Source: Natronospira elongata (lineage in GTDB: Bacteria; Pseudomonadota; Gammaproteobacteria; Natronospirales; Natronospiraceae). Taken from it: a stretch of 64,000 bases of DNA. How positions within the stretch are numbered: the stretch's first letter is position 1; the number at the start of each line of letters is the position of its first letter. The stretch covers positions 163,121-227,120 of the forward strand of contig NZ_JAYGII010000001.1 of assembly GCF_034931365.1 (NCBI RefSeq), in the 5' to 3' direction. Made by a program: the position numbers and the translations under genes. Of this stretch, positions 43,555 through 52,921 are shown piece after piece. The notes under the pieces are model-generated. The model was not told the origin of the DNA. It did not search any database and was given only the letters and a program-made list of their open reading frames with translations.

Positions 43555-44580
43555 TTGACCCTGGGTGAATTGGCCGAGGCGCTCGGCCTTCAGCTTGAAG
43601 GTGACCCGGCCCGGCGGATTGAATCGGTTGCCACGATTCAGTCCGCCGGGCCGGGCGAGCTTTGCTTTCTCGCCAACGACCGTTACCGTCAGCATCTGCG
43701 CTCCACTCGTGCCGGTGCGGTCATACTCCATGCCAGGGACGCCGCGGATTGTCCCGTGGCGGCCCTTCTGAGTGACAACCCCTATGCCGACTATGCCCGG
43801 GCGGCCGCTTTGCTGCATCCGGCGGGCAAGGCCGAGGCGGGAATCAGTTCCTCGGCCAGCGTCGATCCCGGAGCCACCCTCGGGGAAGGCGTGCATGTGG
43901 GTGCTGGTGCCGTCGTTGGCGCCGGCGTTGAGCTGGCCGATGGCGTGGAGATCGGTCCCGGCTGCGTGGTCGCCGGGCCCAGCCGGATCGGTGCCGGCAG
44001 CCGTTTGCGCCCTAGGGTGGTAATCGAGCCGGGCGTGACGATAGGGCGGGATTGCCTGATCCATGCCGGTGTGGTGATCGGTGCGGATGGCTTCGGCTTT
44101 GCGCCGGATGGCGATGACTGGGTGAAAGTCCCCCAGCTTGGCGGCGTGCGGATTGGTGACCGGGTCGAACTCGGTGCCGCGACCACGGTGGATCGGGGCG
44201 CTATTGAAGACACGGTCATTGGCGACGGTGTCAAGCTGGATAACCAGGTTCAGGTCGCCCACAATGTGCAGATTGGTGCCAATACCGTCATTGCAGGCTG
44301 CACTGCCATCGCCGGCAGCAGCAAGATTGGCCGCTCCTGCATGATTGCCGGAGGGGTCGGAATTGCCGGTCATCTGACGATTACCGATGGCGCAGTCGTA
44401 ACGGCCATGACTCTGGTGAGCCGGGATATTCGTGAGCCCGGCATCTACTCCGGGAGTCTGCCCATGGATGACGGTGCCAGTTGGCGCAAGAACAGTGCAC
44501 GCTTCCGCAAGCTGGATGACCTGGCTCGCCGGGTCGCCCGATTGGAGCGGGAGCTCAAAGACAAGGGAGAAAAATCGTGA
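43555..44580 (+). CDS. lpxD: UDP-3-O-acylglucosamine N-acyltransferase
   Basis: 341-residue trimeric acyltransferase that adds the N-linked hydroxyacyl chain in lipid A synthesis. The uridine-binding N-domain begins LTLGELAEALGLQLEGD, and left-handed beta-helix hexapeptide repeats follow (about 105-290). The catalytic His lies in QVQVAHNVQIGANT-type sequence. The C-terminal helix ends LERELKDKGEKS. No ATG fits; a TTG at 43555 with GGGG upstream gives the family N-terminus. fabZ overlaps by 4 bp. Confidence 0.95.
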   Translation: MTLGELAEALGLQLEGDPARRIESVATIQSAGPGELCFLANDRYRQHLRSTRAGAVILHARDAADCPVAALLSDNPYADYARAAALLHPAGKAEAGISSSASVDPGATLGEGVHVGAGAVVGAGVELADGVEIGPGCVVAGPSRIGAGSRLRPRVVIEPGVTIGRDCLIHAGVVIGADGFGFAPDGDDWVKVPQLGGVRIGDRVELGAATTVDRGAIEDTVIGDGVKLDNQVQVAHNVQIGANTVIAGCTAIAGSSKIGRSCMIAGGVGIAGHLTITDGAVVTAMTLVSRDIREPGIYSGSLPMDDGASWRKNSARFRKLDDLARRVARLERELKDKGEKS

Positions 44581-45032
44581 CTGCCCCCATTTCCATGGAT
44601 GTTCATCGAATCAAGCACCTCCTGCCGCATCGCTATCCTTTCCTGCTCGTGGACAAGGTAGTTGAGTGCGTGCCCGGAGAGTCCATTCGGGCGGTGAAGA
44701 ATGTGTCCGTCAATGAACCTTATTTCCCCGGGCATTTTCCGCAGCGGGCGGTGATGCCTGGCGTGTTGATCCTGGAAGCGCTGGCTCAGGCGTCGGGCCT
44801 GTTGGCCTTCGAGACTCAGGGTGAGGCGCCGGACAACATGCTGTTCTATTTCGTCGGGATTGATAAGGCCCGCTTCAAGCGCGTGGTGGAGCCGGGTGAC
44901 CAGCTCATGCTTCATGCCAGTATTATTCGCACCAGCCGTGGCATGTGGAAGTTTGACTGCCGTGCCGAGGTTGACGGGGAACTGGCGGCCAGCGCGGAGG
45001 TGATGTGCGCGGCGCGGGAGATTGAGGAATGA
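44577..45032 (+). CDS. fabZ: 3-hydroxyacyl-ACP dehydratase FabZ
   Basis: 151-residue hot-dog fold dehydratase of fatty acid elongation. The active-site His and Glu are in GHFPQRAVMPGVLILEALAQ (about 55-75), and LLPHRYPFLLVD is the typical N-terminus. The GTG start overlaps the lpxD stop; an internal ATG at 44595 is less well supported. The enzyme competes with LpxA/LpxD for 3-hydroxyacyl-ACP, and its location inside the lpx cluster is conserved. lpxA overlaps by 4 bp. Confidence 0.96.
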   Translation: MTAPISMDVHRIKHLLPHRYPFLLVDKVVECVPGESIRAVKNVSVNEPYFPGHFPQRAVMPGVLILEALAQASGLLAFETQGEAPDNMLFYFVGIDKARFKRVVEPGDQLMLHASIIRTSRGMWKFDCRAEVDGELAASAEVMCAAREIEE

Positions 45033-45799
45033 TCGATTCACGGGCGGTTATCGATCCGGGTGCCGAAATTGATGAAGGGGTCGAGATTGGCCCCTTCTCG
45101 ATCATCGGCAAGGATGTGAAGATCGGTAAAGGCACCGTGGTCGGTCCGCATGTGGTGATCAAGGGGCCAACCACCATTGGCCGGGATAACCATTTCTACC
45201 AGTTTTGCTCCATTGGCGAAGTACCCCAGGACAAGGGCTTCAACCATGAGCCCACGCGCCTGGAAATTGGCGATGGCAACACTTTCCGTGAGTGCTGCAC
45301 CGTCAACCGGGCGACCATCAAGGACGACTGGGTTACCGCCATTGGTGACGATAACTGGATCATGGCCTATGTCCATATCGCCCATGACTGCAAGGTGGGC
45401 AGTCACACCATCATGGCCAATGCGGCCACCCTGGCCGGGCATGTTCACATCGGCGACTATGCCGTCCTTGGGGGCTTCAGCAAGATTCACCAGTTCTGCC
45501 GTGTCGGCGAGCATGCCTTCTGTGCCATGGACGCGGGTGTGACCCGCGATGTGCCGCCGTACCTGACGGTTTCCGGCATGCCGGCGGACCCCCATGGCCT
45601 CAATGCCGTCGGTCTGCGCCGGCGCGGCTTTACTCGCGAGCAATTGCAATCAATCCGCCACGCCTATCGCGTGCTGTATCGCTCCGGTCTTCGTCTCGAA
45701 GAGGCGCTGGGCAATCTTGAGGCCCTGGCGGAAAGCTCGGCGGAAGTGGCCAAGATGGTCGACTTTATTCGCGATACCAGCCGGAGTATCGTGCGCTGA
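45029..45799 (+). CDS. lpxA: UDP-N-acetylglucosamine O-acyltransferase
   Basis: 256-residue enzyme of the first lipid A step. Ten or so hexapeptide turns (about 1-185) form the left-handed helix, with the catalytic His in YVHIAHDCKVGSHT. The C-terminal helical domain (FTREQLQSIRHAYRVLYRSG onward) is typical. Length agrees with E. coli (262). Chain-length preference cannot be read by eye. The ATG overlaps fabZ by 4 bp; lpxB follows after 92 bp. Confidence 0.96.
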   Translation: MIDSRAVIDPGAEIDEGVEIGPFSIIGKDVKIGKGTVVGPHVVIKGPTTIGRDNHFYQFCSIGEVPQDKGFNHEPTRLEIGDGNTFRECCTVNRATIKDDWVTAIGDDNWIMAYVHIAHDCKVGSHTIMANAATLAGHVHIGDYAVLGGFSKIHQFCRVGEHAFCAMDAGVTRDVPPYLTVSGMPADPHGLNAVGLRRRGFTREQLQSIRHAYRVLYRSGLRLEEALGNLEALAESSAEVAKMVDFIRDTSRSIVR

Positions 45800-45891
45800 A
45801 TTGATGCTTCCCTGCTGACCAGGGGTCGTTCTGATTCGCCCGGTTCAATGTCGGGCGCCTATTGTCTGTCTCCAGTCCCGGGGGTAGGAAA

Positions 45892-47046
45892 ATGAGCCTT
45901 AGAGTAGCCCTGATTGCTGGAGAAGCCTCCGGCGACCAACTGGGCGCTGGCCTGATGCGCGCCCTGCGCAAGCTGGAACCGGATGTCTCCTTCGAGGCCG
46001 TGGCCGGCCCTCGCATGCGAATGATCGGTTGCCGAGAGATCGGCGATATCGAAGAGCTCTCGGTCATGGGTCTGTCCGAGGTGGTGAAGGAACTGCCACG
46101 GCTGATTCGTCTGCGTCGTGAGCTGGCGGATTATTTGATTGAAGATGAACCCGACGTGGTAATCGGCATCGACGCGCCGGACTTCAATCTGGGCCTGGAG
46201 AAGCGGGTACGCAAGGCCGGCATCCCCACGGTCCATTATGTTAGCCCCACCGTCTGGGCCTGGCGTGCCGGCCGGGTCAAGACAGTGGCCCAGGCGGCGG
46301 ATCTGCTCCTGTGTCTCTTCCCCTTTGAACCGGATTGCTACCGGGGCCAGAATCTCAAAGCGGTGTTTGCCGGTCACCCCCTGGCCGTCGAGATTCCGGG
46401 GCGGGCGGATCGGGCCGAGGCGCGCCGATTCCTCAAGCTGCCCGAGAAGGGCCCGGTGGTGGCGCTGCTGCCGGGCAGCCGTAGTGGTGAGGTATCACGG
46501 CTGGGGCCGGTTTTTCTCGATACCGCGATGAAGCTGAAGGCGGAACGCCCGGAACTGGAATTCGTGATGCCGGTTCCCGGGGACAAGGTGGAAGCCCAGT
46601 TGGCGGCGCTACCGCAATGGAATCGCCTGGAATTTCCCGTGCGGATTGTCCGCTCCCAGCCCCGGGAGTGCATGGCGGCGGCGGATGTGGTGCTGGCCGC
46701 TTCGGGAACCGCCACCATGGAAGCCATGTTGCTGGAAAGGCCCACGGTGGTGGCCTATAAGGTCAGCTCATTGACCCACACCCTGGTCAAGACCTTTCGC
46801 CTGCTCAAAACGCCCCATGTGGCCATGCCCAATGTCCTCGCCGGGGAAATGCTGATGCCCGAGTATCTTCAGTCCAGGGCCCGACCGGCCAGGCTGGCCG
46901 CGGCGGTGGGGGAGTTGCTGGATGATCCCGATCGGCGCGAGGCCCTGTCCCGGCGTTTCGCCGAACTGGCCGGTGAGTTGCGCAGTGCGGGTCCGGAGCA
47001 GGCAGCCAAAGCGGTACTGGAGCTGGTCAAGCGGAATCGGTCATGA
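45892..47046 (+). CDS. lpxB: Lipid-A-disaccharide synthase
   Basis: 384-residue GT19 glycosyltransferase that joins UDP-diacylglucosamine and lipid X. The N-terminus SLRVALIAGEASGDQLGAGL and the later GIDAPDFNLGLEKR, HYVSPTVWAWRAGRV and LLPGSRSGEVSRLGPV motifs are diagnostic. ATG 45892 has a GGTAGGA site. It is a peripheral inner-membrane enzyme. rnhB overlaps its end by 4 bp. Confidence 0.96.
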   Translation: MSLRVALIAGEASGDQLGAGLMRALRKLEPDVSFEAVAGPRMRMIGCREIGDIEELSVMGLSEVVKELPRLIRLRRELADYLIEDEPDVVIGIDAPDFNLGLEKRVRKAGIPTVHYVSPTVWAWRAGRVKTVAQAADLLLCLFPFEPDCYRGQNLKAVFAGHPLAVEIPGRADRAEARRFLKLPEKGPVVALLPGSRSGEVSRLGPVFLDTAMKLKAERPELEFVMPVPGDKVEAQLAALPQWNRLEFPVRIVRSQPRECMAAADVVLAASGTATMEAMLLERPTVVAYKVSSLTHTLVKTFRLLKTPHVAMPNVLAGEMLMPEYLQSRARPARLAAAVGELLDDPDRREALSRRFAELAGELRSAGPEQAAKAVLELVKRNRS

Positions 47047-47648
47047 AGCAAGCCGGTCTGGACCTGATCAATCGAGGGCGAATCGCCGGCGTGGACGAAG
47101 TGGGCCGTGGCCCCCTGGCCGGTCCGGTGGTCGCCGCCGCCGTGATCCTTGATCCCGACCATCCCATCGAAGGGCTTGCCGACTCCAAGAAGCTCAGCGA
47201 GAAACGTCGTGAGGCCCTGGCCCTGGAGATTCGGGCCAGGGCGCTGGCCGTCTCCATCGTTTACCTGGATGCCGCCGAAGTGGATCGCCTCAACATCGGT
47301 CGCGCGTCTCTTGAGGCCATGACCCAGGCGGTGAGTCGGCTGGATCCCTTGCCCACGGCGGCGGTGGTGGACGGCAATCAGCTGCCCCGGCTGCCTGTGC
47401 CGGGGGAAGCCATCGTCGGTGGTGATGGCAGCCACCCGGCCATCAGTGCCGCCTCCATCATTGCCAAGGTGGACCGGGATCGCTGGATGCGGGAAGCCGA
47501 TCAGCGCTATCCTGAGTATGGCTTCGCCGGGCACAAGGGTTATGGCACCGCGGCCCACCTCCGGGCCCTGGCCGAACACGGGCCCTGTGAGATTCACCGG
47601 CGCAGTTTTTCGCCCGTTCGTCGCGCCTTGTCAGAGGTGTCCCAATGA
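47043..47648 (+). CDS. rnhB: Ribonuclease HII
   Basis: 201-residue enzyme that removes single ribonucleotides from DNA. The acidic catalytic residues are visible in IAGVDEVGRGPLAGPV (Asp-Glu), VVDGNQLP (Asp) and ASIIAKVDRDRWM (Asp). GYGTAAHLRALAEHGP is the conserved tail. It lies between lpxB and dnaE with 4-bp overlaps on both sides, as in E. coli. Confidence 0.96.
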   Translation: MKQAGLDLINRGRIAGVDEVGRGPLAGPVVAAAVILDPDHPIEGLADSKKLSEKRREALALEIRARALAVSIVYLDAAEVDRLNIGRASLEAMTQAVSRLDPLPTAAVVDGNQLPRLPVPGEAIVGGDGSHPAISAASIIAKVDRDRWMREADQRYPEYGFAGHKGYGTAAHLRALAEHGPCEIHRRSFSPVRRALSEVSQ

Positions 47649-50600
47649 CCGCCAGCTTTGTGCATCTCAGGGTCCACACCGAGTACTCCCTGGTGGACAG
47701 TGTCATCCGGGTAGCGGGTCTGACCTCGGCCGTGGCCGAGCGGGCGATGCCGGCGGTGGCGATGACCGACGAGTCCAACCTCTTCGCCCTGGTCAAGTTT
47801 TACCGTGCCGCCGAATCCGCCGGGATCAAGCCCATTCTGGGGGCGGATCTGTGGCTCGACGAGCCGGGCGACCGGGACCAGCCCAGCCGGATTACCCTGC
47901 TGTGTCGGAATCACAAGGGCTACGGCAATCTGACCCGTCTGATTACCCGTGCCTATGTGGAGGGCCAGCATCGGGGCAAGCCCCTGGTCCATCGGGGGTG
48001 GCTGGACCGGGAGAGCTGCGATGGTCTGATCGCGCTCTCGGGCGCCCGTGAGGGGGATCTGGGTCGCGCCCTGTTATCGGGGCGGACTCCACAGGCCATG
48101 GAAATCCTGGACTGGTGGCGGGAGCGTTTCCCGGACAGCTATTACCTGGAGCTGGTGCGCACCGGCCGGGAAGGGGAGGAAGACTATCTCCACGCCGCGG
48201 TGGAGCTGGCGGCCAATACCGGCACCCCCGTGGTGGCCACCAACGATGTGCGTTTCCTGAACGAGTCGGATTTCGAGGCCCATGAGGCTCGGGTCTGCAT
48301 CCAGGAAGGCCGCACCCTGGATGACCCCCGGCGGCCCCGCCGCTATTCCCGCCAACAGTACCTGCGCAGTCCCGAGGAGATGGCCGAGCTGTTCGCGGAC
48401 ATCCCCGAGGCCCTGGAGAACAGCGTCGAGATTGCCCGCCGCTGCACCGTGGAAATCGAACTGGGCAAGAACGACCTGCCCGACTTTCCCATCCCGGAAG
48501 GTCATACCGCGGAAAGCTATCTGCGCGAGGAATCGGTCCGTGGCCTGGAAGAACGGCTCAAACAGATCTTTCCCCCGGGCACCGAAGACCTGGAAGCCAA
48601 GATCCGGCCCTACTACGAACGCCTCGACCGGGAGCTCGAGGTCATCAATTCCATGGATTTTCCCGGCTACTTTCTGGTGGTGGCCGATTTCATCCAATGG
48701 GCCAAGGACAACGATGTGCCGGTGGGGCCGGGGCGTGGTTCCGGGGCGGGGTCCCTGGTGGCATACGCGCTCAAGATCACCGACCTGGACCCGCTTGAAT
48801 TCGATCTGCTGTTCGAGCGCTTCCTCAATCCCGAGCGTGTCTCCATGCCCGACTTCGATGTGGACTTTTGCATGGAAGGTCGCGATCGGGTCATCGAGTA
48901 TGTGGCGGACAAGTACGGGCGCGAGAAGGTCTCCCAGATCATCACCTACGGCAGCATGGCCGCGCGCGCGGTGGTCAGGGACGTGGGCCGTGTTTTCGGC
49001 CATGGCTACAGCTATGTGGACCGGATCGCCAAGCTGATCCCCTTCGAAGTGGGCATGACCCTGGAACGGGCGCTGGAGGAAGAGGAAGAGCTGCGCCAGA
49101 ACTACGAGGAAGACGAAGAGGTCCGCAATCTCATCGACCGGGCCCTGTCCCTGGAAGGCATGGCCCGAAATGCGGGCAAGCATGCCGGGGGCGTGGTCAT
49201 CGCGCCTTCCGTGCTGACCGATTACACCCCGCTTTATGTGGAACCGGGCGGTGGCAACCCGGTGACCCAGTTGGACAAGGACGATGTGGAATCCGCCGGC
49301 CTGGTGAAATTCGACTTTCTCGGGCTTCGCACCCTGACCATCATCGATCGGGCGGTGCAGATCGCCGATGAGCAGCGCAAGCGGAAAGGGGAGGCGCCCC
49401 TGGATGTTGCCGCCCTGCCCATGGATGACCGGCCCACCTTCGATCTGCTCAAGGCCTGCGGGACCACCGCGGTGTTCCAGTTGGAAAGTCGCGGCATGAA
49501 GGACCTGATCCGGCGCCTGCAGCCGGACAATTTCGAAGACATCATCGCCCTGGTGGCCCTGTTCCGCCCCGGCCCCCTGCAGTCCGGCATGGTGGATGAT
49601 TTCATCAACCGTAAGCATGGCCGGGCGGAAGTCACCTATCCCCATCCGGACCTGGAGCCCATCCTCGAGCCCACCTACGGCGTCATCCTGTATCAGGAGC
49701 AGGTGATGCAGATTGCCCAGGTGCTGTCCGGCTACACCCTGGGCGGCGCGGACCTCCTGCGCCGCGCCATGGGCAAGAAGAAAGTCGAGGAGATGGCCCG
49801 CCAGCGCAAGGTCTTCGTGGATGGCGCCGCCGAGCGGGGCGTGGAGCCCAAGACCGCGGAATATATCTTCGACCTGGTGGAGAAGTTTGCCGGCTACGGC
49901 TTCAACAAATCCCATTCCGCCGCCTATGCCCTGCTGTCCTACCAGACCGCCTGGCTCAAGGCCCATTACCCGGCCGCCTTCATGGCCGCGACGCTGTCGG
50001 CCGATATGGACCACACCGACAAGGTGGTGGTCCTGATCGACGAATGTCGCAACATGGACCTGACGGTCCATCCCCCGGATGTGAACGCATCCGACAATGC
50101 CTTCACCGTCAATGAGGCCGGCGAGATACAGTACGGCCTGGGTGCAGTCAAGGGCGTGGGTCGCTCGGCGATCGATGTGGTGCTGGCTGAACGCCGGGAC
50201 AAGGGGCCCTTCCGGGATCTGCAGGACCTTTGTCGCCGGGTGGACCTGCAGAAGGTCAACCGGCGCGTGCTCGAAGCCCTCATTCGCGCTGGCGCCATGG
50301 ACAGCCTTGGCCCCAACCGCGCCAGCCTGATGGCGGCGCTGCCGGAATGCCTGCATCGGGCGGAACAGGACCGCCGGGCCCGCGAGGCGGGGCAGAACGA
50401 CATGTTTGGCCTCTCGGAGCCTGCCCCCGAGTCGGCCCCGGAAAGCACGGCCATCGCGGAAATCCCCGAATGGGAAGAACCGGACCGGCTCGCGGCGGAG
50501 AAGGAAACCCTGGGCCTTTACCTCACCGGCCACCCTATCCGTCAGTTCGAGGAAGAGCTGGAACAGATTGTCACTGCCCGCATCGGCAAGCTGATCGAGG

Positions 50601-51181
50601 CCGAGCCTGACACCGACAGTGGCTACGGCCGCCGCCGCCAGCGCTTCGTGACCGTGGCCGGGCTGGCGGTGGAGATGAAAAAGCGGGGCGGCCGGGTCTC
50701 GTTGACCCTGGACGACCGCACCGGCCGCATCGAGGCGACCCTGTTCGAGGACGCCTTCAATCGTTTTCGGCACCTGCTGTCCAAGGACGCGGTCCTGGTC
50801 ATTCAGGGGCGGCTGGGCTTTGACGAGTTCATCAATGGCTGGCGCATCAATGTGCGCGAGGTCATCGACATCGACGAAGCCCGGGAAGCGGCGCTGCGGG
50901 GGCTGGTATTGCGCTGGCAGGCGGGCGAAGCGCTGGACCGGCGCTTCGCGGCCCGCCTTCGGGAAATCCTGGAGCCCCATCGGGAAGGGGGCTGCCGGGT
51001 CACCGTGCATTACATCAACGGCATCGCCGAGGCCAAGATCCCCCTGGGGGATGAATGGAAGGTCCGGCCCACCAGTGCCCTCATTCGGCAGTTGGAAAAA
51101 TTGGTGGGCGAGGAGGGCCTGCGGCGCATCTACCGCCGCCCTGCAGACAGCGGGGCCGGGGAACTGAGCCAGACCGCTTGA
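47645..51181 (+). CDS. dnaE: DNA polymerase III alpha subunit
   Basis: 1178-residue replicative polymerase. An N-terminal PHP domain (FVHLRVHTEYSLVDS onward, about 1-270) is followed by the palm with catalytic Asp residues in PDFDVDFCMEGRDRVIEYV (about 400-420). Fingers, HhH and OB-fold regions complete it. An internal clamp-binding motif is visible as QNDMFGLS (about 919-926). E. coli DnaE is 1160 residues. It is coupled to rnhB by a 4-bp overlap and followed by accA. Confidence 0.97.
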   Translation: MTASFVHLRVHTEYSLVDSVIRVAGLTSAVAERAMPAVAMTDESNLFALVKFYRAAESAGIKPILGADLWLDEPGDRDQPSRITLLCRNHKGYGNLTRLITRAYVEGQHRGKPLVHRGWLDRESCDGLIALSGAREGDLGRALLSGRTPQAMEILDWWRERFPDSYYLELVRTGREGEEDYLHAAVELAANTGTPVVATNDVRFLNESDFEAHEARVCIQEGRTLDDPRRPRRYSRQQYLRSPEEMAELFADIPEALENSVEIARRCTVEIELGKNDLPDFPIPEGHTAESYLREESVRGLEERLKQIFPPGTEDLEAKIRPYYERLDRELEVINSMDFPGYFLVVADFIQWAKDNDVPVGPGRGSGAGSLVAYALKITDLDPLEFDLLFERFLNPERVSMPDFDVDFCMEGRDRVIEYVADKYGREKVSQIITYGSMAARAVVRDVGRVFGHGYSYVDRIAKLIPFEVGMTLERALEEEEELRQNYEEDEEVRNLIDRALSLEGMARNAGKHAGGVVIAPSVLTDYTPLYVEPGGGNPVTQLDKDDVESAGLVKFDFLGLRTLTIIDRAVQIADEQRKRKGEAPLDVAALPMDDRPTFDLLKACGTTAVFQLESRGMKDLIRRLQPDNFEDIIALVALFRPGPLQSGMVDDFINRKHGRAEVTYPHPDLEPILEPTYGVILYQEQVMQIAQVLSGYTLGGADLLRRAMGKKKVEEMARQRKVFVDGAAERGVEPKTAEYIFDLVEKFAGYGFNKSHSAAYALLSYQTAWLKAHYPAAFMAATLSADMDHTDKVVVLIDECRNMDLTVHPPDVNASDNAFTVNEAGEIQYGLGAVKGVGRSAIDVVLAERRDKGPFRDLQDLCRRVDLQKVNRRVLEALIRAGAMDSLGPNRASLMAALPECLHRAEQDRRAREAGQNDMFGLSEPAPESAPESTAIAEIPEWEEPDRLAAEKETLGLYLTGHPIRQFEEELEQIVTARIGKLIEAEPDTDSGYGRRRQRFVTVAGLAVEMKKRGGRVSLTLDDRTGRIEATLFEDAFNRFRHLLSKDAVLVIQGRLGFDEFINGWRINVREVIDIDEAREAALRGLVLRWQAGEALDRRFAARLREILEPHREGGCRVTVHYINGIAEAKIPLGDEWKVRPTSALIRQLEKLVGEEGLRRIYRRPADSGAGELSQTA

Positions 51182-51271
51182 GCCACGATCATGGCCTTTT
51201 TTGGCTCTCCGTCATACAATCAACGGCTTCCGTGCGAAAACCCACAAAGCAGCTAGACTTGAGGATAAGCG

Positions 51272-52228
51272 ATGAACCTGAATTTTCTCGAATTCGAACA
51301 GCCCATCGCCGAGCTGGAAGCGAAAATCGAGGAGCTGCGCTACGTGGGTGATGACTCCGCCATCAACATCAACGAGGAGATCACGCGCCTGAAGAACAAG
51401 AGCCAGGCGCTGACCGAATCCATTTACTCCTCGCTGAACGCCTGGCAGGTGGCCCAGGTCGCCCGCCATCCCCAGCGCCCCTATACCATCGACTACATCG
51501 AGCGCGTGTTCACCGATTTCGAGGAGCTCCATGGTGATCGCGCCTATGCCGATGACCCGGCGATCGTCGGTGGCCTGGCGCGCCTGGAAGGCCAGCCGGT
51601 GATGGTGATCGGTCAGCAAAAGGGGCGGGACACCAAGGAGAAGGTCTATCGCAATTTTGGCATGCCCCGGCCTGAGGGTTATCGCAAGGCCTTGCGTCTG
51701 ATGAAGATGGCCGAGCGTTTCCATCTGCCGGTGATCACCCTGATTGACACCCCCGGCGCCTATCCCGGCATTGGCGCCGAGGAGCGCGGCCAGAGCGAGG
51801 CCATCGCCCGCAATCTGTTCGAAATGTCCCGGCTGCGCACGCCGATTATCTGCACCGTGATCGGTGAAGGGGGTTCCGGCGGGGCGCTTGGCATCGGCGT
51901 GGGTGATCGGGTCAGCATGTTGCAGCACAGCATTTATTCAGTCATCTCCCCCGAGGGCTGTGCTTCCATTCTCTGGCGCAGCGCGGAGCGGGCCTCCGAC
52001 GCGGCCGAGGCCATGGGCATTACCGCCGATCGAATTCGTGAGCTGGAGCTGATCGATAACATCATCGAAGAACCCCTGGGCGGCGCCCACCGTGACTGGG
52101 ACGCCATGGGCGGTATCCTCAAAAAGGCCCTCCTTGACGCCTATCAGAAACTGGACCAGATCCCCATGGACGAACTCCTTGAGCGCCGTTACAAGCGGCT
52201 GATGGGTTTCGGTCGATACAAGGAATAG
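51272..52228 (+). CDS. accA: Acetyl-CoA carboxylase carboxyltransferase subunit alpha
   Basis: 318-residue crotonase-fold subunit that, with AccD, transfers CO2 from carboxybiotin to acetyl-CoA. MNLNFLEFEQPIAELEAKIE is the usual start. PVITLIDTPGAYPGIGAEER and GEGGSGGALGIGVGD are the conserved CoA-binding stretches. Length equals E. coli (319). It has its own GAGGATAAG ribosome site, 90 bp after dnaE. Downstream lies the repeat-rich interval. Confidence 0.97.
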   Translation: MNLNFLEFEQPIAELEAKIEELRYVGDDSAININEEITRLKNKSQALTESIYSSLNAWQVAQVARHPQRPYTIDYIERVFTDFEELHGDRAYADDPAIVGGLARLEGQPVMVIGQQKGRDTKEKVYRNFGMPRPEGYRKALRLMKMAERFHLPVITLIDTPGAYPGIGAEERGQSEAIARNLFEMSRLRTPIICTVIGEGGSGGALGIGVGDRVSMLQHSIYSVISPEGCASILWRSAERASDAAEAMGITADRIRELELIDNIIEEPLGGAHRDWDAMGGILKKALLDAYQKLDQIPMDELLERRYKRLMGFGRYKE

Positions 52229-52263
52229 GGGCGGAGCTCGGCTTAATCCTCTCGGTTTTGCCT

Positions 52264-52418
52264 TCGATTGGGTTAGTCCCCTTCGGTGACGGTGATGGGC
52301 GTATTCCGGCCTTGGAGCCGACAGGGCTTTCCAAGGACGCCGTGAAACCATCCCTGGGGGCTCTGGGTTCGCCATCCTGGCTCACACAGCCTTGGAAAGC
52401 CCTGTCGGCTCCAAGGCC
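52264..52418. repeat. Copy A of the dispersed intergenic repeat, with perfect 29-bp inverted arms
   Basis: Arms 52308-52336 and 52390-52418 are exact inverted copies (GGCCTTGGAGCCGACAGGGC... read inward) around a 53-nt loop, so the transcript would form a very stable hairpin. The loop begins with a 37-nt stretch (52337-52373) that matches 63951-63987 at 34 positions. The homology to copy B extends left to about 52264. No coding sequence is present. Confidence 0.8.
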
Positions 52419-52718
52419 TACCTTTGGTGGTAGTCACCTGGGCCGTGCTCGCTGATAGCAAATTCAAATGATGGGCAGACTGCCTTCGATTTAGCGCATA
52501 TTACAGGCACCGTGGGAGCGGCTTCAGCCGCGATTGCAGCCTCTAGTTAGCATCAAGCCATAAAACCAAACCAAACTATCCCCTAGCACAGCCCCGGTGA
52601 CCCCCACCCAAGGCAGGCCCCTCTACCGGTCGCGTTGCCCACGACTGGCTGAGTCAACATAGTGCAGTCTCTGGCCCCTGGAAATGCTCAGGATCCAAGT
52701 GGACGGAGGCGTCCATAT
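52419..52718. other. Non-coding stretch with one REP-like hairpin
   Basis: I find no convincing gene here. The only structured part is GTGGGAGCGGCTTCAGCCGC (52512-52531), which resembles the REP sequences common in Pseudomonas and relatives and forms a small CGGCTTCAGCCG hairpin. The remainder is low in obvious codon signal. Confidence 0.5.
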
Positions 52719-52734
52719 ATATCCTGGTTTCGCC

Positions 52735-52913
52735 GTGTGTAAGAATTCGATGGAGGGAGGTGGGTGTCCTGGTTTCGCCCTGGCGATTGGCATCAGCATT
52801 CCCTCGTTGACGCTTGGCATTATTCTCAGACCAGCGGCAGGGGGATTCTGTAGGAAATTTCAGAATTGGTGTGTAAGAATTGGATGGGGGGAGGTGGGTG
52901 TCCTGGTTTCGCC
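52735..52913. repeat. 45-bp direct repeat pair
   Basis: 52735-52779 and 52869-52913 match at 43 of 45 positions (each begins GTGTGTAAGAATT and ends TCCTGGTTTCGCC). A third partial unit, TATCCTGGTTTCGCC, sits at 52720-52734 directly before the first. The second copy abuts the IS66 remnant. Confidence 0.75.
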
Positions 52914-52921
52914 GGGTTTCG

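Noticed and set aside
48074..51010. A 978-codon open frame opposite dnaE
   Set aside because: It mirrors the high-GC codon pattern of dnaE on the other strand, its protein has no recognisable family, and dnaE is certain.
52735..52913. CRISPR-like array from the 45-bp direct repeats
   Set aside because: Only two full units with an 89-nt gap, no further spacers and no cas genes.
52684..52921. N-terminal part of the frame that ends in the IS66 tail, taken as a gene
   Set aside because: It is translated from the 45-bp direct repeats and has no transposase likeness; only 52922-53181 is IS66.
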